A stretch of DNA of 64,000 nt from Saliniramus fredricksonii. Its GTDB lineage: Bacteria > Pseudomonadota > Alphaproteobacteria > Rhizobiales > Beijerinckiaceae. This document shows positions 17,883-25,588 of this stretch, piece by piece (position 1 is the first letter of the stretch; each line of letters begins with the position of its first letter). The DNA lies in the NCBI RefSeq assembly GCF_900094735.1, contig NZ_FMBM01000001.1:1-64000 (forward strand), in the 5' to 3' direction. A program made the position numbers and the translations under genes. The notes under the pieces are model-generated. The model worked only from the letters and a program-made list of their open reading frames with translations, did no database searches and was not told the DNA's origin.

Positions 17883-19286
17883 TTAATCAGGCGAGGCTCC
17901 GTGACATGTTTCCGGAAGCGCAGTTTCCCGACATGCCCGCTGGATGGCTTCAGCAATATGCGCTGAGCGCGTTGAAAGCAGGCTGAAGGAGCCGGCGTCA
18001 CCAAAGCCATGAGTTGCTTCACAAACGCCATTCAGAAAGATCTGCGGCATTGGGCCAGCATCAGAGGCATAACCGAGGCTGAAATCACGCTTTACGACAA
18101 CGCCGCCATCGGCGCGAAACCGCATCACGGGCACGAGCGCTTTCAGCAGCGGGTGGTACGCTTCCCGCTTCTCACCGGAGCCGAAATTTTGGAATCCAGT
18201 CGCGAGAATTACCGCGTCGGCATATATGTCACACGTTGATCTGTCGCACCGATCAGTAAGACGAAGAAACAAATCACCAAATGGAAGCGAACTTACTGAA
18301 TTTGTCGTCTGATTGGAGAGTATTTTTATCCGCTCATGACCAGATACCTTCTGCTCGTATAGGTGCATCTGGAGCGCTACAATTACATCATGATCTGCCG
18401 CTCCATAATTGCTGCGCCATAATTCCTGTGTCATTGCATGCTGTATATCTTCAGGCGCTTCAAAGAAGTAATCTACAAATTCTGGCATGTATATACGTTC
18501 CGTAAAAGGACTTACGTCCTTAAGTTTAAAGCCAAAATTCCTCGATATACTTGTAATTTCATAGTCAGGCGCCCGACCTGCAAGGTCCAGAACGATCTCC
18601 GCAGCACTCTGGCTTCCGCCGATGACAACGAAACGCTTTAGCCCCTCATCCTTCCAGCGCTCGATACTCCAGAGATAATCAGTCAGATGCACGACGCGCG
18701 GCCCAAGGTGAGGCGCAAAGACTTCTGGGATATGGGCCGAGCGCCCTGGCCCGAAACTTACCGTTCGGGCGAGGTAGCTTCCGGAGCGAGTGGATACCAT
18801 CAGCAGGCGCCCGCGCTGTGGGTCTTCCACGACGTCGATGCCATCGACACGCGCGTTCAGGCGGACTGCATGCGCAAACTGTTCGGCTACCCATGCCACG
18901 TAACCGGCATATTCTATCCGCGGCGGAAACGGTGCATCGAGATTCAGAAATTCAAAGAGCCGATCCTTCGCTGCGAGGTACGAAAGAAAGCCGTAGGCGC
19001 TTCGGGGGTTGCGTGGGGTCACGAAGTCACGCAGCGGATTATGCTGAATATCGCTGCCTTCGAGCAACATGCCCGGTTGCCACGCGATGCAGTCTCGCGC
19101 CTCAAGAAACAGGCAGTTATCCAGGGCGCCGATTTCCTCAAGCGCGATCGCAAGTGCAATGTTCGAGGGGCCAAAACCTATCCCGATGCAGTCATAAACA
19201 TGCATCAAAGAGGAGGCCGCTTCGGCAGTATCCGAGAAAGACAATTCGCGTCTCCAGATATCGGGATGGGGCTGATCCAGGCTCAC
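17883..19286 (-). CDS. diamine N-monooxygenase (lysine/ornithine N-hydroxylase family)
   Basis: A 467-residue class B flavin N-hydroxylase of the IucD/PvdA/RhbE type. It has the FAD motif GIGFGPSNIALAI (35-47), the NADPH motif VIGGSQSAAE and the family's late VILATGF. These enzymes hydroxylate the terminal amine of lysine, ornithine or shorter diamines. The gene overlaps the EctB-like aminotransferase (ATGA), which suggests the substrate is 2,4-diaminobutyrate. Positions 18240-18560 are clearly more AT-rich than the rest. No hydroxamate ligase or siderophore receptor accompanies it. Confidence 0.9.
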   Translation of the reverse strand: MSLDQPHPDIWRRELSFSDTAEAASSLMHVYDCIGIGFGPSNIALAIALEEIGALDNCLFLEARDCIAWQPGMLLEGSDIQHNPLRDFVTPRNPRSAYGFLSYLAAKDRLFEFLNLDAPFPPRIEYAGYVAWVAEQFAHAVRLNARVDGIDVVEDPQRGRLLMVSTRSGSYLARTVSFGPGRSAHIPEVFAPHLGPRVVHLTDYLWSIERWKDEGLKRFVVIGGSQSAAEIVLDLAGRAPDYEITSISRNFGFKLKDVSPFTERIYMPEFVDYFFEAPEDIQHAMTQELWRSNYGAADHDVIVALQMHLYEQKVSGHERIKILSNQTTNSVSSLPFGDLFLRLTDRCDRSTCDIYADAVILATGFQNFGSGEKREAYHPLLKALVPVMRFRADGGVVVKRDFSLGYASDAGPMPQIFLNGVCEATHGFGDAGSFSLLSTRSAHIAEAIQRACRETALPETCHGASPD

Positions 19287-20587
19287 TGAACGAACATTGA
19301 ACCGTCCGTCGTAGCAGCCCGGGCGGCGACGGTTCCGGTCATATCTTCGTGAAAATATTCCTCGACGATGTCGAGGGCGGTCGTCAGTTCGACGGTATCG
19401 ATCGTCAGCGGCGGCATGAACTTGAGCACCTCATCATGTGGCCCACAGGCTTCAAGCAACAGCCCGGCCTCGAAACAGCGTCGGCGAAGCAACCGGCAGG
19501 CCTCGGCGCTACCCATATCGATGCCCTGCATCAGCCCCTTGCCCTTGACCCGCAATTGGTATCGCTGCGCAATCGCGTTCAGGCGCCCATAAAGTATCGA
19601 GGCCAGATGATTGATCGAATTTGACAGTTTATCGTCCGACCAGTACTGGCCTATTGCCGCAGCGGCGGTTACAAAGGCATGGCAATTACCGCGAAATGTG
19701 CCATTATGCTCGCCTGGCTCCCAAATATCCAGCTCCGGTCTCAGCAAGAGCAAAGACATTGGCAATCCAAATCCCGAGATTGCCTTGGCAAGCACCACCA
19801 TGTCGGGCACGATCCCGCTTTCCTCGAACGCGAAGAAACTCCCGGTACGTCCGCACCCTGCCTGAATCTCGTCAAGGATAAGCAGCGCCCCGTGACGACG
19901 GGCGAGCGCCTCGATCCGACATAGCCAGTCTGGACACGCGACATTGAGCCCCCCCTCACCCTGAACAGCCTCCAGAATGATCGCGGCTGGTGCGTCAATG
20001 CCGCTCGAAGGGTCGGCAAGCAGGTTTTCGATCATTGCACATGTGTCAATTTCTGGCCCGAAATAGCCGTCATACGGCATATGCGTCACGCCGGTAAGAA
20101 GCGGGGCGGACGAGCGGCGATGGTGGCTCGAGCCCGTCAGCGACAGCGCGCCGAGTGAGCACCCGTGGAAGCCGTTGGTAAACGAAATCACGTTGGTCCG
20201 CCCAGTCACCTTGCGGGCGAGCTTTATGGCTGCCTCAATCGCGTTTGTGCCCGTTGGTCCCGTAAAATGAATGCGATAATCGAGTCCCCGCCGCTCCAGT
20301 ATTTTTTTTCTTAACGTCTGGAGAAATATTTTCTTGGCTGAACTATTCATATCAAGACTCAGAGCTATTCCATCGTACAAAATGTATTCAATTAATTTCT
20401 CTTTTATATATTTGTTATTATGCCCATAATTCAAAGAGCCGCACCCTGATACTAAATCAAAGTACTTTTTTCCATCAATATCTTCAATTATTGCGCCGCT
20501 AGCTTGAGTGAATTCAGCAGGAAATCCAATGCAATAACTCTTAACATTTGATTCGAGGTCGAATATATTGGAGGGTACGTATGTCAT
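19283..20587 (-). CDS. EctB-like diaminobutyrate-2-oxoglutarate aminotransferase
   Basis: A 434-residue class III aminotransferase closely following EctB: LNYGHNN, IHFTGPTGTNAIEAAIKLAR, MPYDGYFG and LILDEIQAGCGRTG, with the PLP lysine in VVLAKAISGFG. The reaction is L-aspartate 4-semialdehyde + glutamate to L-2,4-diaminobutyrate + 2-oxoglutarate. It is the first gene of the operon. No ectA or ectC is nearby, so it is not ectoine synthesis. The first 100 or so codons (20587 to about 20285) are strikingly AT-rich, while the rest is GC-rich like its neighbours. Confidence 0.9.
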   Translation of the reverse strand: MTYVPSNIFDLESNVKSYCIGFPAEFTQASGAIIEDIDGKKYFDLVSGCGSLNYGHNNKYIKEKLIEYILYDGIALSLDMNSSAKKIFLQTLRKKILERRGLDYRIHFTGPTGTNAIEAAIKLARKVTGRTNVISFTNGFHGCSLGALSLTGSSHHRRSSAPLLTGVTHMPYDGYFGPEIDTCAMIENLLADPSSGIDAPAAIILEAVQGEGGLNVACPDWLCRIEALARRHGALLILDEIQAGCGRTGSFFAFEESGIVPDMVVLAKAISGFGLPMSLLLLRPELDIWEPGEHNGTFRGNCHAFVTAAAAIGQYWSDDKLSNSINHLASILYGRLNAIAQRYQLRVKGKGLMQGIDMGSAEACRLLRRRCFEAGLLLEACGPHDEVLKFMPPLTIDTVELTTALDIVEEYFHEDMTGTVAARAATTDGSMFVQ

Positions 20588-20650
20588 TGCCCCAACCTTT
20601 CGATGTTTCGCGCTCCGAGATGGGTCGATATTCCGATATTTCCACTAAAA

Positions 20651-20714
20651 TACAATTTTAAGGATTGAAAGGCGCTGTCAAAAACCATGTTAAACAATCA
20701 AAAATTGTTGTCAA
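20651..20714 (-). promoter_or_regulatory. AT-rich promoter region of the hydrazine-type operon
   Basis: Two sigma-70-like promoters can be drawn on the minus strand. One has TTGACA at 20714-20709 and TAACAT at 20692-20687 (16-bp spacer). The other has TTGACA at 20681-20676 and TAAAAT at 20660-20655 (15-bp spacer). The inverted repeat ACAAT-N5-ATTGT at 20694-20708 fills the first spacer and could be an operator. The stretch is far more AT-rich than its surroundings. Confidence 0.45.
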
Positions 20715-20838
20715 GCATCAAAAAGTACAATCAAAATCCGGATATCGGCTCCTTCACGATTTTTCATTTTTGCGCAGATGCGGCTGCGCTATCCCGACAG
20801 AGATTAAGCGCCCGCGAACCGCCCGCAGCGACGCCCGT

Positions 20839-21144
20839 TCACTCTGGACGGCAGAGGACGTTGCCCCATTTCGTATGCACTGCCCCCCCGGTGGTTGGGT
20901 TGGCGACCTGCCCCGGAGCATTCATCCATAAAACAACTGGATCCTTCGCCATTTCTGATACGCCAATCGGTGTTTGGTGAGCGACACGCCCGCAGCTGAG
21001 TTGTCCGGGATTGCGCAGCCGCGAACCTGTTGCGGTGAGACTGGTCGCGAACGCTGCCGGGATTATGTAGCCAAGGAAGGAATGGGACCTTACCTCATCG
21101 TACTCGGTCATCCATTCGGCGATGAGGCTGCGGGCGTTTAGCCC
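20839..21144 (-). pseudogene. IS3-type transposase, C-terminal remnant
   Basis: The minus strand encodes ARSLIAEWMTEYDEVRSHSF and then LGYIIPAAFATSL, the conserved end of the integrase core of IS3-type OrfB transposases (expected E-YN-xRPHSSLGYxTPxEF). Everything N-terminal of this is missing. The similarity stops where the IS1380-type element begins, so that insertion probably truncated it. It lies upstream of the operon and has no role in it. Confidence 0.75.
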
Positions 21145-22035
21145 AGAAAATTCATGGTGGCCGGGCGGATGTAGCGCAAGCCGTTGAAATAGCGTAAGAT
21201 TTGGGTGCTAACGCCGAATCTTGCAGTTTCACGGAGGCCACATCCGCCATGAATGATCCTACGCTGCCGCTGGAGGGTTTGTCACCCGTGAATGGCAAGG
21301 CCATCGTCGCCCGGTTTGACGGCGGCAGCCTGTCATCGGATAGCGGCCTGATCGCTCTGGCGGAGGTGGACAAGCGCTTGCGTGTTGCCGCGACGCTGGC
21401 TGCATGTATCGATGATCCGCGGCGCCCCGATATGATCTCCCACAGGCTCGACGAGATGATCGGCTTCCGGATGGGCATGATCGCCGCCGGCTATGAAGAT
21501 GCCAATGACGCCTCCCGCCTGCGGACCGATCCCCTCTTCAAGATGGCCGGGGGCAGACTTCCCTGTGATGAGGATCTTGCTTCCCAATCAACAATCTGCC
21601 GCCTGGAGAACCGGCCCGACCGGCGCATGCTTCTGGCCATGGGTCATGCCATGATCGGCCTGTATTGCCGCTCGTTCCGGACAGTGCCGTCGCAGATCGT
21701 GCTCGATATCGACGACACCTTCGATACCGTTCACGGGGAGCAGCAATTGCGGCTGTTCAACGCGCATCACGATGCATACGGCTTCCAGCCGATCGTGGTG
21801 TTCGATGACGAGGGTCGTTTCGTCCGGTCAATCCGCCGGCACTGGCCCCATACCCGGATCCTGATCAGGGGTGACAGTCACTATTGATGGAGTGGATGCC
21901 CCCACCCGACGGCATCGCAATGTGCCAAAATGGTGATGCTGAAGTCATCACAGAAGGAGGAGGCATCCATGGGTGAGATTAGCATCGTTGGCGTCGACCT
22001 GGCAAAGCAGGTTCTCCAGGTTCATGGGGCAACGG

Positions 22036-23413
22036 GGTCGCGTCCGTCAAGCTGGTGTAATTTTCTGGATGGCCTGAGGTCATGATCAGGCGGCTTTTGT
22101 GGTTATGCTGAGGATGGGATCGATCTCCTCCTTGTCGATCTGTGCGAATGCCTCGACCATCATGTAGCGGCTTGATGTCTGCCATTCGTCATTCTGCTCG
22201 AAGAGCACGGCGCCGATCAAACGCATGATGGATGCTTCATTGGGGAAGATCCCGACGACGTCGGCGCGTCGCTTGACCTCCTTGTTCAGACGTTCAATTG
22301 GGTTCGTGCTGTGCAGTTTGGTGCGATGCTGGCGCGGGAATGACATGTAGGCCAGCACGTCGTGCTCGCTGGCATCCATGAGATCGGCCAGTTTTGGCCA
22401 GCGCGGGCGCAGTTGCTCTGCGACCTTGCGCCAGGTTTCGCCGGCATGGGTGCGGTCGGGTTGATCGAAGGCCTGTCGGATGGCAGCGGCGACGACAGTA
22501 TGCTGACCACGCGAGACATGGGCCAGGGCGTTGCGCATCCAGTGGACGCGACAGCGTTGCCAGGTTGCTTCGAAGACCCGGGCGATGGCGGCTTTGAGGC
22601 CTGTATGCGCGTCGCTGATGACCAGTCTGACGCCCCCCAGGCCGCGAACGCGCAGGGATCGAAGGAACTCGGTCCAGAATGTCTCGGCCTCGGACGGGCC
22701 GATACCGAGGCCGATGATCTCACGGCGTCCCTCGGTGTTGGCGGCCACGGCGATTATTGCGGCGACTGGTACGATCCGTCCGCCCTGGCGCACCTTCAGA
22801 TAGGTGGCGTCGAGCCAGAGATAGGGCCATTCGCCGGTGAGCGGGCGGTTCAGGAACTCGCCGACACGTTCGTCGATGTCCTTGCACAGCTTCGACACCG
22901 TGCTCTTCGAAATGCCGCTCAGCCCCATGGCCTGCACCAGCTCATCGACGCGACGGGTCGAGACACCACTGATCCACGCCTCCTGGATGACGGCCACCAG
23001 CGCCTGTTCCGAGGTCTTGCGCGCTTCGAGAAAGCCCGGGAAGTAACTGCCTTGACGCAGCTTGGGAACCCGCAGGTTCAGCGTGCCCAGACGGGTATCG
23101 AGAGCGCGCTCTCGATACCCGTTACGCCACGTTGTGCGTTCGCCGCTGCGCTCGTGCTTGCCAGCGCCGATCAGGCCTTCGACATCCGCCTCCATGATCA
23201 GCTGCAGGACGGCCTCGGCAACGCTGCGCAGAAAGTCTCCCTGATCGTGCTTGGCCAGAAGTTCGGACAGGTCCATGTTCGTCTTGGTCATCGGGGTCTC
23301 CATGTGGTCCGGGGTTGAAGTCAGCAAACTCCACCTCGACCATACACCTCGATGGCCACCCAGGATCACACCGTTGACGGCACTGAAATTACACCAGCTC
23401 CTTGGACGCTACC
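22036..23413 (-). mobile_element. complete IS256-family element with 8-bp target duplication
   Basis: The element is 1378 bp long. Its terminal inverted repeats of 29 bp (22036-22064 and 23385-23413) match at about 23 positions; GCTGGTGTAATTT is identical in both. The flanking direct repeat GGCAACGG is present at 22028-22035 and 23414-23421, the 8-bp duplication typical of IS256. It sits inside the IS110 copy 2 transposase gene and looks potentially active. Confidence 0.95.
22086..23291 (-). CDS. IS256-family transposase, intact
   Basis: A mutator-type transposase of about 401 residues starting MTKTNMDLSELLAKHDQGDF. The DDE core is visible as YLWLDATYLKVRQGGR, LVISDAHTGLKAAI and STNPIERLNKEVKRRADVVG. 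The start at 23291 fits the family N-terminus better than in-frame upstream starts at 23303 or 23369. No frameshift or stop interrupts it. With intact terminal repeats and a perfect target duplication, this is the one transposase in the nest that looks functional. Confidence 0.93.
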   Translation of the reverse strand: MTKTNMDLSELLAKHDQGDFLRSVAEAVLQLIMEADVEGLIGAGKHERSGERTTWRNGYRERALDTRLGTLNLRVPKLRQGSYFPGFLEARKTSEQALVAVIQEAWISGVSTRRVDELVQAMGLSGISKSTVSKLCKDIDERVGEFLNRPLTGEWPYLWLDATYLKVRQGGRIVPVAAIIAVAANTEGRREIIGLGIGPSEAETFWTEFLRSLRVRGLGGVRLVISDAHTGLKAAIARVFEATWQRCRVHWMRNALAHVSRGQHTVVAAAIRQAFDQPDRTHAGETWRKVAEQLRPRWPKLADLMDASEHDVLAYMSFPRQHRTKLHSTNPIERLNKEVKRRADVVGIFPNEASIMRLIGAVLFEQNDEWQTSSRYMMVEAFAQIDKEEIDPILSITTKAA

Positions 23414-24399
23414 GGCAACGGCCGATGGACAGGTGCTGTTCCGCAAGAAGCTGTCACGGGCGCAGTTTGCGAAGTTCATGGCGTCGCTGCCGCCTTGTGT
23501 GGTGGCGATGGAGGCATGCGCAACGGCGCACTATTGGGGTCGTGAGCTCTCCCGTCTGGGTCATGAAGTGCGGCTGATCCCGCCCATTTACGTGAAGCCC
23601 TTCGTCAAGCGGCAAAAAAACGATGCCGCTGATGCTGAGGCCGTGGCGGAAGCAGCACAGCGTCCGACCATGCGTACCGTTGCGGTGAAGACCGCGGACC
23701 AACAAGCCCGGGCGATGCTGTTCCGCACCCGGGACCTGCTGGTCGGCCAGCGAACCCGTCTGGTGAATGCACTACGCGGGCATCTTGCTGAGCACGGCAT
23801 CATCATCGGTCAAGGCGTTGGGAATATCGCTCGCTTTGCTGCCTGTCTCGATCAGGACACGCTTCCGGACCTGGTTCGCGATCTCGGGCGGCTTTACCTC
23901 GATCAGATTGCTCAGATCAGCGACGAGATCGGCAAGCTGGACAAGCGGATCACAACTGCAGCCAGGGAAAACAGCACAGCACGCCGGCTGCAGACCATGC
24001 CGGGAATCGGCCCGGTCTGCGCCATGGCGATTGCATCCTTTGCACCGGAGATGCGGGAATTCCGCCGTAGTCGCGATTTTGCAGCGTGGCTTGGCCTCGT
24101 TCCACGACAGCACTCCTCCGGTGGCAAGCAGAAGCTTGGCCGCACTTCCAAGATGGGTCAGCGCGATATTCGACGCCTGCTGATCATCGGCGCCATGTCT
24201 GTCGTGCATTGGAGGGGCCGGCACGGTGGCCGACCGGGATCGTGGTTATCGCGCATGCTCGCACGCAAACCACGCAAACTGGTCGCCATCGCACTGGCGA
24301 ACAAAATGGCGCGTATGATCTGGGCCATGCTCGCCGGCGAGACTGATTACAGGGATCCGACCGGCGCGATCTGCTGAACGCGGCTGTCGGAGCCTCGGG

Positions 24400-24600
24400 G
24401 ATGTGAGGAGGGCAATGACCTGAATGGGCAAATGATCGATCAGATCCGGGTCGGGTAAACCAGTGGAGTGCAACGAGCCTCGAGCTCGCCCTATTGATTT
24501 GGTACCTGATCCGCGTATCACCATCCCGGCCCGCGGCGTGCGAAAGCCGCACTTGTGAGGCCTGAAACATGACCGCACCCGATCACGCGCTCAGACAGGC
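24400..24600 (+). ncRNA. predicted bridge RNA (seekRNA) of IS110 copy 2
   Basis: This has the same layout as copy 1. The right-side guide 24465-24473 (GGAGTGCAA) pairs with the target TTGCGCTCC, with one G-U wobble. The inner hairpin includes CGAGC-CTCGA-GCTCG. The left-side guide 24491-24496 (CTATTG) equals the target at 21881-21886. The donor guide 24565-24572 (AAACATGA) equals the element's own joined ends (AAACATG + A). Where copy 1 has CTGTTG and ATACATGA, copy 2 has CTATTG and AAACATGA, each matching its own site. Transcript limits are approximate. Confidence 0.75.
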
Positions 24601-25017
24601 AAAAAAATCCTTGCATCAAAGGGGGCATCCAAACATGCGCTCCCGAGGTGCTCGACTGGTGCCGGGCGAACGGCATCGCCTTCATCTTCGGGGTGGCGAC
24701 AACCAGCACGCTGCGCAAACGCGTGGCAACCGTCGAGGCCAGCACGACCCGGCGCTTCGAGAGGGCGAAGACGAAGACCAAGGTCCGGCGCTTCAAGGAA
24801 TTCCATATACCGCGTCTCGCCACGTAGCCACCGGGGACGTTGGCGCCCCTTTCGAAACCCCGCGACCGCAACCTGCAAACCCCGCCCTTCACACCATCTC
24901 CGCCGCCGCCGAAAAGCGGCGGGGCGGGTCACCCTGCGCCAGCTTCTGCAAAAACCCAACCGTCAGGCGAAACGGGCAATTGATCAGGCTGCGATGCATA
25001 AAGGCGGCTAGACGCCG

Positions 25018-25424
25018 CGGACGAAAAGTTACGTCGCTTGTATGCGATGGTCGAAAACGGAATCGCTGACCTCGACGATATCCTTCGTGACCGCATCAAA
25101 GCGTTGTAGAACGAACGCGATCTCGCAAAAGAAGCTCTGGCACGTGCACAGGCCACGGCATGTAGCGAGATTGTCATCACGCAGGATATGATCAAACGTT
25201 TCGCGGACGCGATGCGCATGCACATCCGTTCCGGGGAAATCCCGCTCCGCAAGGCCTATTTGAAAGCTGTGGTTGATCGCATTCAGGTTGATACCAACGT
25301 CATCCGCATTACGGGAATCAAGGATACCCTTGAACAGGCGGTTCAGAGTGACCCGGAAAACTTGCCCGCTGCGGTTCGCAGTTCTGTACCGAAATGGCGC
25401 GCCCGAAAGGATTCGAACCTCTGA
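25018..25424 (+). pseudogene. large serine recombinase, C-terminal remnant ending in the tRNA gene
   Basis: One frame reads DEKLRRLYAMVENGIADLDD and on to ILRDRIKAL, meets an amber stop at 25107-25109, then continues NERDLAKEALARAQ and DMIKRFADAMRMHIRSGEIP to KWRARKDSNL. This is the coiled-coil C-terminal part of phage/island large serine recombinases. Its last ten or so codons and stop (25422-25424) lie inside the tRNA-Arg gene on the other strand, as for integrases whose gene abuts the attachment site. The catalytic N-terminus is missing. The roughly 190 bases before it (24828-25017) show no gene I can name. Confidence 0.82.
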
Positions 25425-25471
25425 CCCCCAGATTCGTAGTCTGGTGCTCTATCCAGCTGAGCTACGGGCGC
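25395..25471 (-). tRNA. tRNA-Arg(ACG)
   Basis: A 77-nt cloverleaf on the minus strand. The acceptor stem is GCGCCCG (25471-25465) paired with CGGGCGC (25405-25399). The anticodon arm is CCAGA-CTACGAA-TCTGG with anticodon ACG, and the T arm has GGTTCGAATCC. The CCA end is encoded (25397-25395). A serine recombinase remnant reads into its 3' half, so the 3' end is the likely attachment site of the accessory region to the left. Confidence 0.95.
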
Positions 25472-25525
25472 TTGCCACGTCGCGGGGTGACCGCGTCGGT
25501 GGGCGGTGGATAGAACCTTTCGGGG

Positions 25526-25546
25526 GGGGTTGGCAAGCCCCTTTTT
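25526..25546 (+). terminator. short hairpin with T tract
   Basis: GGGG, an 8-nt loop and CCCC are followed by TTTTT on the plus strand. It would stop plus-strand transcripts leaving the accessory region across the tRNA locus. The stem is only 4 bp, so strength is doubtful. Confidence 0.35.
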
Positions 25547-25588
25547 GCGGATTTGGGGTGAAAGATTTTCGCGGCGGCCTGCCTGAAC

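Larger units (their letters stand above)
21969..24377 (+). pseudogene. IS110-family transposase, intact apart from an IS256 insertion
   Basis: Segments 21969-22035 and 23422-24377 join (one copy of the 8-bp duplication removed) into 1023 nt, a clean 340-codon DEDD transposase: MGEISIVGVDLAKQVLQVHG then ATADGQVLFRKKL. The catalytic acidic residues lie in GVDLAK, VVAMEACATAH and KNDAADAEA, and the C-terminal serine region in GKQKLGRTSKMGQRDIRRLL. No other lesion is visible, so the IS256 insertion is probably recent. ATG at 21969 follows GGAGGAGG. Confidence 0.93.
21887..24637 (+). mobile_element. IS110-family element (IS1111-like), copy 2, carrying an IS256 insertion
   Basis: The limits are fixed by the interrupted IS1380 frame (ACTATTG then CGCTCCC). 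A 10-bp subterminal inverted repeat lies at 21894-21903 and 24621-24630, identical to copy 1. Without the IS256 insertion the element is 1365 bp. Its left 80 nt are largely identical to copy 1, and its long 3' end is alignable with it. As in copy 1, the left junction follows TTG and the right end finishes CATG. Confidence 0.92.
21145..24827 (+). mobile_element. IS1380-family remnant, host of a nested IS110 and IS256
   Basis: The left part (from about 21145) and transposase gene of an IS1380-type element are interrupted at 21886/24638 by IS110 copy 2. The right end is missing: family sequence stops near 24809 and a stop follows at 24825-24827. The left limit is estimated from where the IS3 remnant ends; no terminal repeat pair can be given. 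Confidence 0.75.
21249..24827 (+). pseudogene. IS1380-family transposase, interrupted and C-terminally truncated
   Basis: The first part (21249-21886) begins MNDPTLPLEGLSPVNGKAIV and contains ARFDGGSLSSDSGLIAL, LDIDDTFDTVHGEQQL and RILIRGDSHY, the DDE-type core of this family. The second part resumes at 24638 with the exact family continuation CAPEVLDWCRANGI, in frame once the IS110 copy is removed, and runs to RRFKEFHI. About the last third of the protein is absent. The gene was in frame up to the insertion point when IS110 landed. Confidence 0.88.

Noticed and set aside
5887-20587. Reading the operon as a hydroxamate siderophore cluster because of the diaminobutyrate aminotransferase and N-hydroxylase
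   Set aside because: There is no IucA/IucC-type synthetase, multi-module NRPS, TonB receptor or iron transporter, while MetRS-like, cupin and DAO-type genes are present and unexplained by a siderophore.
19283-20587. Ectoine synthesis gene ectB
   Set aside because: The aminotransferase is EctB-like, but ectA, ectC and ask_ect are absent and the gene overlaps an N-hydroxylase.
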